NCBI GenBank assembly: GCA_949361645.1
Contig: OX442422.1
Location: forward strand, 5,455,642 to 5,519,641
Source of the DNA: Spongilla lacustris
Lineage: Eukaryota > Porifera > Demospongiae > Spongillida > Spongillidae
Direction of reading: 5' to 3'
DNA length: 64,000 nucleotides
In this document: piece by piece, positions 44,336 through 57,500 of the stretch
How the letters are laid out: every line of letters starts with the position of its first letter
How positions within the stretch are numbered: the stretch's first letter is position 1
Notes under the pieces: generated by a model
Databases searched by the model: none
What the model saw: only the letters and a program-made list of their open reading frames with translations
Told to the model about the DNA's origin: nothing
Translations under genes and position numbers: made by a program

Positions 44336-45225
44336 GCAACCAACGTCAATAGTGCTCTGTCAATATGATGGAACAATCCTTCCTACCTTGGGGGAGTTGA
44401 GAGCAAGGGTTTCGATCGAAAACCAGTCAGCAGAAGGCTGCTTCATCGTTGTGGAGAATTCATGCGGACAAGCAACTTCCTTTGCTGGGCCGTGATTTGT
44501 TGTGTAATCTTCGTTTGGACTGGTCTAAAATGCTAAGGAGTAACAAAGCAGATAGTTCCAGGATACATGCTATCCACAATGTAAACTTCCCTGATGTAAT
44601 GGATGAAACGTTGGGGCTATTAAAAGGAACCAAGGCTGATCATGAGATTGGGCACAGTCCCAGTGTTTTACAAGTACAGACCAGTGCCATTCATAGAAGT
44701 CATAGACCACTTCTTACGAAATGCTCCCTACAAGTGGATGCCACTGCTGGTACCATACTGTCATCAGTTGGTCCTTTGCACTACACTGTCAGCACTCAAG
44801 GGGGCTCACAGAGGAAAGCACATGTTGATCATTTACTGAGTCGGTCTGAATCATTGGTACAGGACTCCCCTGATGTACCACAGGATACTATAGATGTCAC
44901 AGAGCAGTTTGATCCATGTACAACAAGGAAGCCACTGACACCATTGCAAGGAAATACTCAGCCAAGAGCAGCACAACAGGAAACGATAGATGTTACAACA
45001 ACTGGTCCACCTGAGTCTGATTCACAGCCAGGGTCTAGCCTAGGAAAGACTGTTGTGAAGACCAGAGACATTGGCAGGCCAGAAACTGCTAGGTACCACC
45101 GGCACCAGAGGCATCGGTGGGCGCTGGGCCGGAAACTGATACCACTGGCACAACTCAGGAGAGCCACATGTCACCACCTAGGGGACACTCTACTAGGCCA
45201 TCAAGGTCTCATTGAAGAGCTCTGA
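44336..45225 (+). pseudogene. pol: gypsy-like pol remnant (protease end fused to integrase C-terminus)
   Basis: Continues the protease region in frame across the transposon site (QYDGTILPTLGELRARVSIE, then LLGRDLLCNLRLDWSKML). After about 44690 it passes into sequence typical of the end of gypsy integrase (SVGPLHYTVS, QRKAHVDHLLSRSE) and a proline/threonine-rich tail ending LLGHQGLIEEL. Reverse transcriptase and RNase H are absent, so a large internal deletion lies near 44640-44760. Not functional. Confidence 0.65.
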
Positions 45226-45331
45226 ATGTCTGAATTTTAGGGGGGAGGAAACTGTAATGTATGTGCATATCTGTACGCGCATGCGCATGTCATTGCATTA
45301 TGCTCTTTTGTAATACAGTCATGCGGTTGTT

Positions 45332-45420
45332 TAGCCTCGTCCCCAGGCCCTGTTTTTTATAAGTTGTGGGGGCGTAACCCCTGCAACTTAAAAAAAAAAC
45401 AGAGCCTGGGGACGAGGCTA
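45332..45420. mobile_element. 89-bp palindromic MITE in the right LTR
   Basis: TAGCCTCGTCCCCAGG arm and its complement ending CCTGGGGACGAGGCTA, about 40-bp arms. GTTGTT-like host sequence flanks it. TA ends are compatible with a 2-bp target duplication. Confidence 0.65.
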
Positions 45421-45538
45421 GGCGTTGTTAACATAACAATTTCATGATACGGCACAAATCCTATATTAGAGTTACTGCCGCAACGCGAAAACATTGCGTC
45501 ATATTGGTCTGGGAACGAGACTAGCTAGACTACACAAG
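45421..45538 (+). promoter_or_regulatory. Downstream half of the ankyrin gene 3 promoter repeat
   Basis: From TTTCATGATACGGCACAAAT to GAACGAGACTAGCTAGACTA, matching 15070-15170 in front of gene 2. The upstream half is at 38880-39162, about 6.3 kb away because of the LTR element. Confidence 0.55.
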
Positions 45539-48500
45539 ATGTCCGCTATACTACCGGAAGTAATAGAGACAGTCGGTACGTAACGCCTATTTTACATTTG
45601 TCTAATGGACTAATACTATTTTTATACTATAGTATCGGGAGTTGGGTTTCCCACCCCCCCCCCCCCCCCCCCCTCCACAACTTTTGTAGCACCCACTGAC
45701 CTAGAGTACTAGTAATAAGAGCTAGAGTAGGCGTGGTCGCTATGGCTTAGACCAACTCAACTGTCGTGTTCACGTATACTACACTGTGTGCGCATATCCG
45801 AACGTGATGCGTCTTTGATCCCTCAAAACCTCAGAGCAGAAGCTTGGAAATGCGGTAAGGCGGGGTGATATTGGCGAGGTGGCGAGGTTGATCAAAAGTG
45901 GAGTATCTGTACATACAACTCGTGAGGTAAGCGGAGATTTTCATGGGGGATCAGAATTTTCCACTTATACTCTGAACAGAGTAAATTGGTCTATTGTATG
46001 TTACAAGAGATATGAGTGCACACTGTAGTTTTCAATCATGATATTATGAGGGAGGGGAGTGTCCATGCTTGAGGGCTATGTCAAGACTGTACATTTTGCT
46101 ACCTGCACCTTGAATGGAGACATTGACTTGAAATGTTGGTCCCAAAAACTATCCCATCAGCTGTAATGTACATATATCAATTAGCCTCCTAATCCTCCTC
46201 CCCTTTATTAATGATTGCATAAAGCTTGTATACATTTGTTTACATGTACCTAATGGCTTCATATTTGAAGGAGCCATGTTGATGACCATGTACTACATGT
46301 AGATGTGTATATTGTACCCACCATGTTGACTGAAATATTGTACCCACTTCAGGATGGCAATACTCCATTACACCTTGCTGCAAAGGGAGGTCATACTATT
46401 TGGGTGGAATATCTCCTTTCCACTCCTGGTATTGATGTGAACATTACGAATATGGTGAGTTGTATGTAAAGCTGCACAATCTTCCTCCTATTCATACATG
46501 TTTTTACTTTACTTAGCAAATGTGAGCCCCAATACATGCACCCCGTTGGCTGCATGCCATAAAGAGGGGTCAGGCAGAGCACCCCATGAGGCCACATGCC
46601 CTAATGGCTAGAGGTGGATAAGGGAGGCAAGAGCCAGCCTTCATGGATGTAGCCATTGTTGGGTGAATGGGGGCAGACTGGACCCCGCTGTGTTACGTAG
46701 CATTAGGTACTGCCATGCCCTAGGCTGCCTGAACCAATGTGGGGCCAATGGGGTGGTGGCCATTGTACCTTAGAGGCCAGCAGAGGTTGTTGCCTTAGCT
46801 CTGTGACCTCACCTCAGGGTGTTAGCCCCAGGGTTATGGTAGCCATGTGTTGAGCAGTACCAGCCTTCTTTAATGAGATGAGAGCAGCAGAATACATACA
46901 TGTATGTGATGCAATAATGAGAGCACACACACACCTACATGTATAAGGTGTCCAAGTCCAGTCAGTCAGGGGCCCGTAGGAAAAAATCGGCGTTGCAACG
47001 CGCCATAATGCGTTGTGACGCGCTTAAGACGTTGACGCTTAAACGCGGTTGCGAATGAGGTGCGATACACACAGCGCGATTAATCGCGCTTACTTGCGAT
47101 ACAACGCGGTATTATGGCCGAATTTGACGCGTTTGGCGCTCAAACGCGCTAAATCGCGGCATTTGCCCAGCGCGGGTAATGGCGATATATGATGATTATT
47201 AATCGCGATATACCGCGTTGGTCTATAAAGTGCATGACGTAATGCGAACTAGGTATTTATACACTTGCATATAAAATTTGTTGCGTAACATAAATCTCAT
47301 TCATCATTTCAAAGGCACTACAAACAACAACAAAAGAGTCTGCAGCTGTGGAACTATTGGATTTCAAGGCCGCTGTACTGTTCCTGCACTTGCTATTCGT
47401 ATTGAATTTTCTTCCACCTTTCCTCCTCAGCAGCATTATAGCTTCAGGGTATTTGTAAATGAGCTGCACTATAAAAATAAATTTCAGTTCGTCATACAAA
47501 TCCAATTCATCATTTTCTGTGTAGCTTACTTCAGATTCCTCTGATGCATACAGGATTCATTTAGCGTACTTCGGTCTTCCATTGAGCACTATGAGCAGAG
47601 CAGTAAGGATTGCTGGTGTATCAGACAATGACTCACCATAGGAAATTCTTTTCAGGGGAGCTGTACTGTTGATGCAGATCTGAGCTGTGTATACTGATCT
47701 ATTCAATAGCCAGTATATGCACATCATAACACACCTACATGCTGATCACCAGCCCTATATAGCAGCATGCCATTGTGGTGTGAGCTCACCCCTCCAGAGC
47801 TCAGCTAGCTGGTCGTTGTTGATAACTTGTACTTGTTTTTTATATCTCCTACGCAATCAAAAGCCAGATACATAATCAGCTCTTACGTACCTCTCTGTCA
47901 CTCTGCTTAGCCTCGTTCAGCCTTGATTGTTTTGTTTTTTTCCCAGCTTTTGATGTGACTGCTTCCATTTCTTTGTTGTAATCTAAATAGAGAATATTTA
48001 CACAACCTTAAGCTCTTCCTCATCCGACCGAATGGGCAGAATGGGCAATGGCCGAGGTGGTTCTGCTGTGTATAATGAGATAATGTTTCGAATATCGTCA
48101 AGCGCTATACTGTACCGTTTATGTTCCTTCTGGTTTCTCTGATATTCTTTCGCCTCTTCTGTGTTTCATCTTCTTCGCCGCCGGAGTCATAATCTCTTCC
48201 ATAGCGCTAGCAGCGATCGATGATTGCTTTCATCTCGTCGAGCGATCCTGATCATCACAACATACAAACACATATGTTTCTCACAAACCTATGTATACGA
48301 TGTCTTCATATATACCTCTTCATCATTAGTCCATCTTACGGTGCAAGGCTGCTGCTCTTTCCTGTCCTTAAAGTCATGGAGTACTAAGCTAGTTTAATGG
48401 CGGATATATGCAAATTGCAGCTGGAGCTGTAAATGAAAAATGCAGCTGTCAAAGTTGCATCACCTGCGCATGCGTGCGGTATACATGTATATGTTTGTAG

Positions 48501-51500
48501 TACTGGATATTCAAATTCTAGTGTTGCCAAAACGAAGCGAAGAGTATCTGTACAATACGGATGTAGCGATTCTAGCAAGCTCAATATGCCTCTAGAACAC
48601 TTATTTACAAGGCAATGTACTGCTAATTTCGATTGAATGTTCAATAGATTTTCAGAGACCAAAATAATGTTAGGAGCTAGGCGTTTGGCTTTTCTATAAA
48701 GAGAAACCAACCACGTACGTCTACTTTTATCTTTTATTCAAGCTAAATAAACTGTACCATAGATATATGCATGTTGTTGTGTTCACCAACCCTTTATTAA
48801 ATGTATGCTTAGAAGGAAACATTGTTTCCTATACATGTATATCATTCTTTTGGCTGTGAATTAAGACATACTAGCTAAGGCAAAAATTGAATACAGTTTA
48901 ATGGATGCATTGGTTGTATACAATAAAGGAGAACTAGGTAGAACATGCATGTATGTGCGGGATTACCTAGAATTGTTATCTTGGAGCTGAAAGCATGCTA
49001 ATTGAAATTGCCGCACTGAAATCCATGCAGCTATTTTCACCAGATTGCTATTTGTATTCTTGTTAGCAGAAGTGCAGCACCTGTGTAAGTAATAGGTGCA
49101 AATGTACAGGCTTCTGAGTTCTCTTTCGACTGATGAGCTTCATAAATATATTGCCACAGCAAACTGCAAGTTGATTGTATTATCTATATTCTTATCATAA
49201 TCATTTACAGTGGTTTGCATTACACCACTAAACTATACATAATATGAGGAACACAATGCAAGAAACTAAATACTAAGCTACATGTACACTGAACTAATAT
49301 CTACTACACCTGTGGTTCGTCCCAGTAGAGCCCTTGCATTCTGGCGCATCAGGGTAATGCCCAGGCGGCAGTAGATTGAGGCAAACACCTCAGGCCAGAA
49401 ACGACTCGTCCTGATGGATTGTAATAAAGAAATGTCAGCTGTCACACTATACACACCATGCAGAGCTATTGTGCGATGTATCATTCTACTTTAATTCATA
49501 CAATTGTAAGACTACTAAACGAAATGATTATGTGATGGATGAGCAAGTACAGCTCGAGACTGTACATCATTTTTGTCAGTAACAATTGCATCACAAACAT
49601 CTCTAGTGATACTCTGTGCAATCAAGCCATTAAGACCAGCAGCTACAACACCAAGCATCAACGGAAGTAGATAAATTGATATACATTGAAGCAGCATGAA
49701 CGTCTGACTTCACTTTGTGGTTCCATAACTATGCAAGAGAAGCAATTGCAATATATGTGCTGCTCTGCCTCCAAATGGCTTCGAGTTTATTAATTGACAT
49801 GTTGTAATGTATTTGATGTGACCTGTCACCTATGTGTAGCAGTGATCATGATATACAAGAATAGAATCAGTGCCATTTATCATTACAATGCCTTATTTAG
49901 AAAACTTTTGCAATGAGTCCTAGACTATGCAGAATTATTAGTAATTTTATCTTTATTTTTAAAAGTAAATACCTCAGTACAAATGACATGTGTTATTCGG
50001 CTCTGTGTGTGGTAACAATAATAGATCCAAACACTAAGAATTCATGAAAATGCCAAATAAACACATGAAAATGTCACTAAAAGCATGTTCCAAGTTGTCG
50101 AGTTGTGGATGTTGAGTAAACACAACCACCTTGCCACATCCAAACAGAGGTGTTCAATTACATAGACATAGTACTATTATGGAGGTGATGCAAACATAAA
50201 TTCCGCTCCTAGGAACACGTCTTTCAATGCAAAGTAGACTGCAGGCACTCTGGAGCTGCAATGAATGTAAGAGTGTCCAGACCATCCTGTCCAAAGTTAT
50301 GGAGGGCAAAATAAATATAAATTTGAACTTCCACAGAAAAACACCGCTGACCAGACAAAACTACGCCCATATAACACGCCCTTCTACCGGGCAGACTGCT
50401 GTCATGAGGTGTAGTGAATCTAAGAGTGTCCAGACAATCCTGTCCAAAGTTAAGAAGAGCAACAGGAATAGAATTTTGAACTTACGGACAAACACACAAC
50501 TCACGTGACGAAACCACGCCCATATCACACGCCCTTCTACCGGGTAGACTGCTGTCATGAGGTGTAGTGAATCTAAGAATGTCCAGACAATCCTGTCCAA
50601 CGTTACGAAGGGCAACAGGAATAGAATTTTGAACTTATGCACAAACACACGACTCACGTGACGAAACCACGCCCATATGACACGCCCTTCTACCGGGTAG
50701 ACTGCTGTCATGAGGTGTAGTGAATCTAAGAGTGTCCAGACAATCCTGTCCAAAGTTACGAAGGGCAACAGGAATAGAATTTTGAACTTATGCACAAACA
50801 CACAACTCACGTGACGAAACCACGCCCATATGACACGCCCTTCTACCGGGTAGACTGCTGTCATGAGGTGTAGTGAATCTAAGAGTGTCCAGACAATCCT
50901 GTCCAAAGTTACGAAGGGCAACAGGAATAGAATTTTGAACTTATGCACAAACACACAACTCACGTGACGAAACCACGCCCATATGACACGCCCTTCTACC
51001 GGGTAGACTGCTGTCATGAGGTGTAGTGAATCTAAGAATGTCCAGACAATCCTGTCCAAAGTTACGAAGGGCAACAGGAATAGAATTTTGAACTTATGCA
51101 CAAACACACGACTCACGTGACGAAACCACGCCCATATGACACGCCCTTCTACCGGGTAGACTGCTGTCATGAGGTGTAGTGAATCTAAGAGTGTCCAGAC
51201 AATCCTGTCCAAAGTTACGAAGGGCAACAGGAATGGAATTTTGAACTTATGCACAAACACACGACTCACGTGACGAAACCACGCCCATATGACACGCCCT
51301 TCTACCGGGTAGACTGCTGTCATGAGGTGTAGTGAATCTAAGAATGTCCAGACAATCCTGTCCAAAGTTACGAAGGGCAACAGGAATAGAATTTTGAACT
51401 TATGCACAAACACACGACTCACGTGACGAAACCACGCCCATATGACACGCCCTTTTACTGGGCAGACTGCTGTCATGAGGTGTAGTGAATCTAAGAGTGT

Positions 51501-54500
51501 CCAGATAATCCTGTCCAAAGTTACGAAGGGCAACAGGAATAGAATTTTGAACTTATGCACAAACACACGACTCACGTAACGAAACCACGCCCATATGACA
51601 CGCCCTTCTACCGGGTAGACTGCTGTCATGAGGTGTAGTGAATCTAAGAGTGTCCAGACAATCCTGTCCAAAGTTACGAAGGGCAACAGGAATAGAATTT
51701 TGAACTTATGCACAAACACATGACTCACGTGACGAAACCACGCCCATATGACACGCCCTTCTACCGGGTAGACTGCTGTCATGAGGTGTAGTGAATCTAA
51801 GAATGTCCAGACAATCCTGTCCAAAGTTACGAAGGGCAACAGGAATAGAATTTTGAACTTATGCACAAACACACGACTCACGTGACGAAACCACGCCCAT
51901 ATGACACGCCCTTTTACTGGGTAGACTGCTGTCATGAGGTGTAGTGAATCTAAGAGTGTCCAGACAATCCTGTCCAAAGTTACGAAGGGCAACAGGAATA
52001 GAATTTTGAACTTATGCACAAACACACAACTCACGTAACGAAACCACGCCCATATGACACGCCCTTCTACTGGGCAGACTGCTGTCATGAGGTGTAGTGA
52101 ATCTAAGAGTGTCCAGACAATCCTGTCCAAAGTTACAAAGGGCAACAGGAATAGAATTTTGAACTTATGCACAAACACATGACTCACGTGACGAAACCAC
52201 GCCCATATGACACGCCCTTCTACCGGGTAGACTGCTGTCATGAGGTGTAGTGAATCTAAGAATGTCCAGACAATCCTGTCCAAAGTTACGAAGGGCAACA
52301 GGAATAGAATTTTGAACTTATGCACAAACACACGACTCACGTGACAAAACCACGCCCATATGCACGCCCTTCTACCGGGCAAACTGCTGTCATGAGGTGT
52401 AGTGAATCTAAGAGTGTCCAGACAATCCTGTCCAAAGTTACGAAAAGCAACAGGAATAGAATTTTGAACTTATGCACAAACACACAACTCACGTGACGAA
52501 ACCACGCCCATATGACACGCCCTTCTACCGGGCAGACTGCTGTCATGAGGTGTAGTGAATCTAAGAATGTCCAGACAATCCTGTCCAAAGTTACGAAGGG
52601 TAACAGAAATAGAATTTTGAACTAATGCACAAACACACAACTCACGTGACGAAACCACGCCCATATGACACGCCCTTCTACCGGATAGACTGCTGTCATG
52701 AGGTGTAGTGAATGTAAGAGTGTCCAGACAATCCTGTCCAAAGTTACAAAGACCATCATGTCAAGTTACAAAGAGTGATGAAATACAAATTGATGATACA
52801 TATGACTGGAAACCTGCCCAAAGTGATAAAGAAGCCCCCATGATTCACTAGCCAGAATGTGTGGCATAACATGTGAAGCATTGTAATATAACACTGTAAA
52901 CAACAAACCTGTAAGACATGCATGCATTTAGGAATGAGAAGCAGGAGATAAAATAATAATAATTTTGCTTAAGCATGCTTATGCGTAAAAACACATACAC
53001 CGTGGCGGTGCTAAAGTATCAAGCTGCAGGGACGACCATATTTAATTGTCCCTATAAATATGTTTCCAGAAGTACATGTTCTGTAGCTGTTGTGTTTACG
53101 AGTGCGCTCCAAATATAGCGCACTGTAACTTATTAAGTCGAAAGAGGACATCGAACTATACATGTTCTCAGGTTCTGACTCTTACTTGCTTATAAGCCGA
53201 GTAGAATTTCTTAGTTCACGGAGTCTTCTTCAGCTGAAGTAAACGTTCCGGGTTACAATTAAACGCGTTGAGTCCAAGCTACAGCGATAAAACGCGATTC
53301 ATTAAACCACTTCCCGCAATAACGCGATTAAGCGGTTGTAACGTGATTAATCGCGGTACGCTTAAATTATTTTCCTACGGGGGTACAATATTACACAAGG
53401 GGTGGGAGGGGGCTGAGATGATGCCAGTAGCTACTGAGGATGTGTGTGTAATGGACTTGCCTATAAGGGGCACCAGGTATATCTGTGGGGATTGGTAAGC
53501 AATGCAATGGGGACACATGTAGACACTAAGTATAGGCACCTGGTACCTTCCATTAAAACACTGCTTAACACTACCATATCACATACTGGTTGTATGTGTG
53601 TACTCTAATTAGAGGCTTCATGTTTGAAGGGGCCATGTTGATGACCGTGTAAACATTTGTACATTGTACCCACCATGTTGGCTGAACTATTGTACCCACT
53701 ACACTGTATGTTGGCTGACCTATTGTACCCACTCCAGTATGGTGCTACTCCATTACACCTTGCTGCAGTATATGGTTCTACTACTTGTGTGGAACGTCTC
53801 CTTTCTACTCCTGGTATTGATGTCAACATTAAGGATCGTGTAAGTTTGTGTATTGAATGTTACATGAACATTACAGTTATGATAATACTAAGAACAGGAG
53901 GGAGTGGAGACCTGCCTATAAAGGCATCTCCAATATCTCTTGTTCCCTTCCTTCTTACACCACCATTGTCATAAGATACAATATACCACTGACTTTCGCT
54001 ATTTTTATGTATGAGATATGACATGAACTGTCCCCTATGTATGTATATATCCTTAGTCTTCTGCCTCAAATAGTAAAATAATGGTTGTGGTAAAGTCACG
54101 AAGCATGCACATGTATAATGCTGACATACATGTACATGAGTGACTTTGTTTGAAGAGGCCATGGCGGCCATGTTGATGATGACCATGTACTGCATGCACC
54201 ATGTTGACTGACCCACTCCAGCATGGTCATACTCCATTATACTATGCTGCAAAGGAAGGTCGTAAAACTTGTGTGGATCGTTTCCTTTCCGTTCCTGGTA
54301 TTGATATGAACATTAAGGATGAGGTGAGTTGTAAAATCTTCTTCGTCCTATTCGTAAATCGTACATCTTTTTACTTTACTTAGCAAATGTGAGCCCCAAT
54401 ACATGCACCCCGTTGGCTGCATGCCATAAAGAGGGGTCAGGCAGAGCACCCCATGAGGCCACATGCCCTTATGGCTAGAGGTGGATAAGGGAGGCAAGAG

Positions 54501-57500
54501 CCAGCCTCCATGGATGTAGCCATTGTTGGGTGAATGGGGGCAGACTGGACCCCGCTGTGTTACGTAGCATTAGGTACTGCCATGCCCTAGGCTGCCTGAA
54601 CCAATGCGGGGCCAATGGGGTGGTGGCCATTGTACCTTAGAGGCCATCAGAGGTTGTTGCCTTAGCTCTGTGACCCCACCTCAGGGTGTTAGCCCCAGGA
54701 TTATGGTAGCCATGTGTTGAGCAGTACCAGCCTTCTTTAATGAGATAAGAGCAGCAGAATACATACATGTACATGTACATGTACATGTGTATGTGATACA
54801 ATAATGAGACCTATAAGGTGTACAGGTCCAGTCTTATAATATTACACAAGGGGTGGGAGGGCCCGGCTGAGATGATGCCAGTAGCTACTGAGGATGTGTG
54901 TGTAATGGACTTGCCTATAAGGGGCACCAGGTAGATCTGTGGGGATTGGTAAGCAATGCAATGGGGACACATGTAGACACTAAGTATAGGCACCTGGTAC
55001 CTTCCATTAAAACACTGCTTAACACTGCCATATCACATACTGGTTGTATGTGTGTACTCTAATTAGAGGCGTCATGTTTGAAGGAGCCATGTTGATGACC
55101 ATGTACTACATGTAGATGTGTACATTGTACCCACCATGTTGACTGAACTATTGTACCCACTTCAGTGTGGCAATACTCTATTACACCTTGCTGCAAAGGG
55201 AGGTCATACTACTTGTGTGGAACATCTCCTTTCCACTCCTGGTATTGATATTGATGTGAACATTACGAATAGGGTGAGTTGTATGTAAAGCTGCACAATC
55301 TTCCTCCTATTCATACATCTTTTTACTTTACTTATGTGTAGCAAATGTGAGCCCCAATACATGCACCCCGTTGGCTGCATGTCATAAAGAGGGGTCAGGC
55401 AGAGCACTCCATGAGGCCACATGCCCTAATGGCTAGAGGTGGATAAGGGAGGCAAGAGCCAGCCTCCATGGATGTAGCCATTGTTGGGTGAATGGGGGCC
55501 CGCTGTGTTATGTAGCATTAGGTACTACCATGCCCTAGGCTGCCTGAACCAATGTGGAGCCAATGGGGTGCAGGCCGATGTAATATTGTTGGAATCGTGA
55601 TGACCGCACACATGCACAATAGAGGCGAGTTAATTTGTTAATTAATTCAAGATTATAATTTATAACCATTAAATCAGACGATTGAGCGCTAGCGCTGGAT
55701 AATATATGTACATTGACGTGTCAGGGAACGCCTGCTGCCTGGCGCCCTTCGGTGCCCATGGCGCCCCACGTCATAATCGGCAGGTGGGTTGGTGACCCCC
55801 CCCCCCCGACCAGGTCGCCACTGATAATAATTAAGATCCAGTCAGTGAGGGGTACAATATTACACAAGGGGTGGGAGTGGGCTGAGATGATGCCAGTAGC
55901 TATTGAGGATGTATGTGTAATGGACTTGCCTATAAGGGGCACCAGGTAGATCTGTGGGGATTGGTAAGCAATGCAATGGGGACACATGTAGACACTAAGT
56001 ATAGGCACCTGGTACATGTACCTTCTATTAAAACACTGCTTAACACTGCCATATCACATACTGGTTGTATGTGTGTACTCTAATTAGAGGCTTCATGTTT
56101 GAAGGGCCCATGTTGATGACCATGTAAGCATGTGTACATGTACATTGTACCCACTATGTTGGCTGACCTATTGTACCCGCTCCAGTATGGTGATACTCCA
56201 TTACACCTTGCTGCAGTATATGGTTCTACTACTAGTGTGGAACGTCTCCTTTCTACTCCTGGTATTGATGTGAACGTTAAGGAGCGTGTAAGTTTGTGTA
56301 TTGAATGTTACATGAACATTACAGTTATGATAATACTAAGAACAGGAGGGAGTGGAGACATGCCAATAAAGGCATCTCCAATATCTCTTGTTCCCTTCCT
56401 TCTTACACCACCATTGCTGTAAAATACAATATACCACTGACTTTCGCTATTTTTATGTACATGGTGTATGAGATATGACATGAACTGTCCCCTATGTATG
56501 TATATATCCTTAGTCTTCTGCCTCGAATTTACTAATAATGGTTGTGGTAAAGTCACGAAGCATGCACATGTATAATGCTGACATACATGTACATGTACAT
56601 GAGTGACTTTGTTTGAAGAGGCCATGGCGGCCATCTTGATGATGACCATGTACTGCATGCACCATGTTGACTGACCCACTTCAGGTTGGTGGTCATACAC
56701 CATTACACTACGCTGCAAGGAGAGGTCATACAACTTGTGTGGAACATCTCCTTTCGGCTCCTGGTATTGATGTGAACATTAAGGATAAGGTGAGTTGTAC
56801 AATCTTCTTCCTCCTATTCATAAATCATACATGTACATCTTTTTACTTTACTTAGCAAATGTGAGCCCCAATACATGCACCCCATTGGCTGGCAGAGCAC
56901 CCCATGAGGCCACATGCCCTAATGGCTAGAGGTGGATAAGGGAGGCAAGAGCCAGCCTCCATGGATGTAGCCATTGTTGGGTGAATGGGGGCAGACTGGA
57001 CCCCGCTGTGTTCCGTAGCATTAGGTACTGCCCTGCCCTAGGTTGCCTGAACCAATGTGGGTCCAATGGGGTGGTGGCCATTGCACCTTAGAGGCCATCA
57101 GAGGTTGTTGCCTTAGCTCTGTGACCTCACCTCAGGGTGTTAGCCCCAGGGTTATGGTAGCCATGTGTTGAGCAGTACCAGCCTTCTTTAATGTGATAAG
57201 AGCAGCAAAATACATACATGTACATGTACATGTGTATGTGATACAATAATGAGAGCACACACACACCTACATGTATAAGGTGTCCCAGTCAGGGGTACAA
57301 TATTACACAAGGGGTGGGAGGGGGCTGAGATGATGCCAGTAGCTACTGAGGATGTGTGTGTAATGGACTTGCCTATAAGGGGCACCAGGTAGATCTGTGG
57401 GGATTGGTAAGCAATGCAATGGGGACACATGTAGACACTAAGTATAGGCATTTGGTACCTTCCATTAAAACACTGCTTATCACTACCATATCACATACTG

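Larger units (their letters stand above)
39175..45331 (+). mobile_element. Degraded Ty3/gypsy-like LTR retrotransposon with nested insertions
   Basis: LTR remnants share GTATGTGCATATCTGTACGC and CATTGCATTATGCTCTTTTG at 39175-39236 and 45253-45331. A purine-rich tract (AGGGGGGAGGAAAC) directly precedes the right LTR, which starts TGTAATG. Between them are gag, a protease remnant and the integrase C-terminal end; reverse transcriptase, RNase H and most of integrase are missing by internal deletion. Nested inside are a hAT-like element (39320-40120, itself holding another) and an integrase-type DNA transposon (41027-44335). The element split the promoter region of ankyrin gene 3. Confidence 0.75.
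46973..53381. mobile_element. 6.4-kb TIR-bounded insertion in an intron of ankyrin gene 3
   Basis: Ends CCCGTAGGAAAA (46973) and TTTTCCTACGGG (53381). Flanks TCAGGGG and GGTACAAT rejoin to the intron repeat TCAGGGGTACAAT seen in all other copies, leaving a 2-bp GG duplication (exact length blurred by the G run). Both subterminal regions (46985-47220 and 53255-53370) are dense in AACGCG, AATCGCG and GCGATTA motifs in both orientations, unlike anything nearby. The interior holds a minus-strand gene relic, a retrotransposon-like tail and a 153-bp satellite. Superfamily not assigned. Confidence 0.8.

Noticed and set aside
50361..52382. 673-codon open frame on the minus strand
   Set aside because: It is the 153-bp satellite read in a frame without stops. 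Unit differences fall at all codon positions, and there is no start or domain.
50227..52760. Regular repeats as a CRISPR array
   Set aside because: The whole 153-bp unit repeats with no unique spacers, and the genome is eukaryotic.
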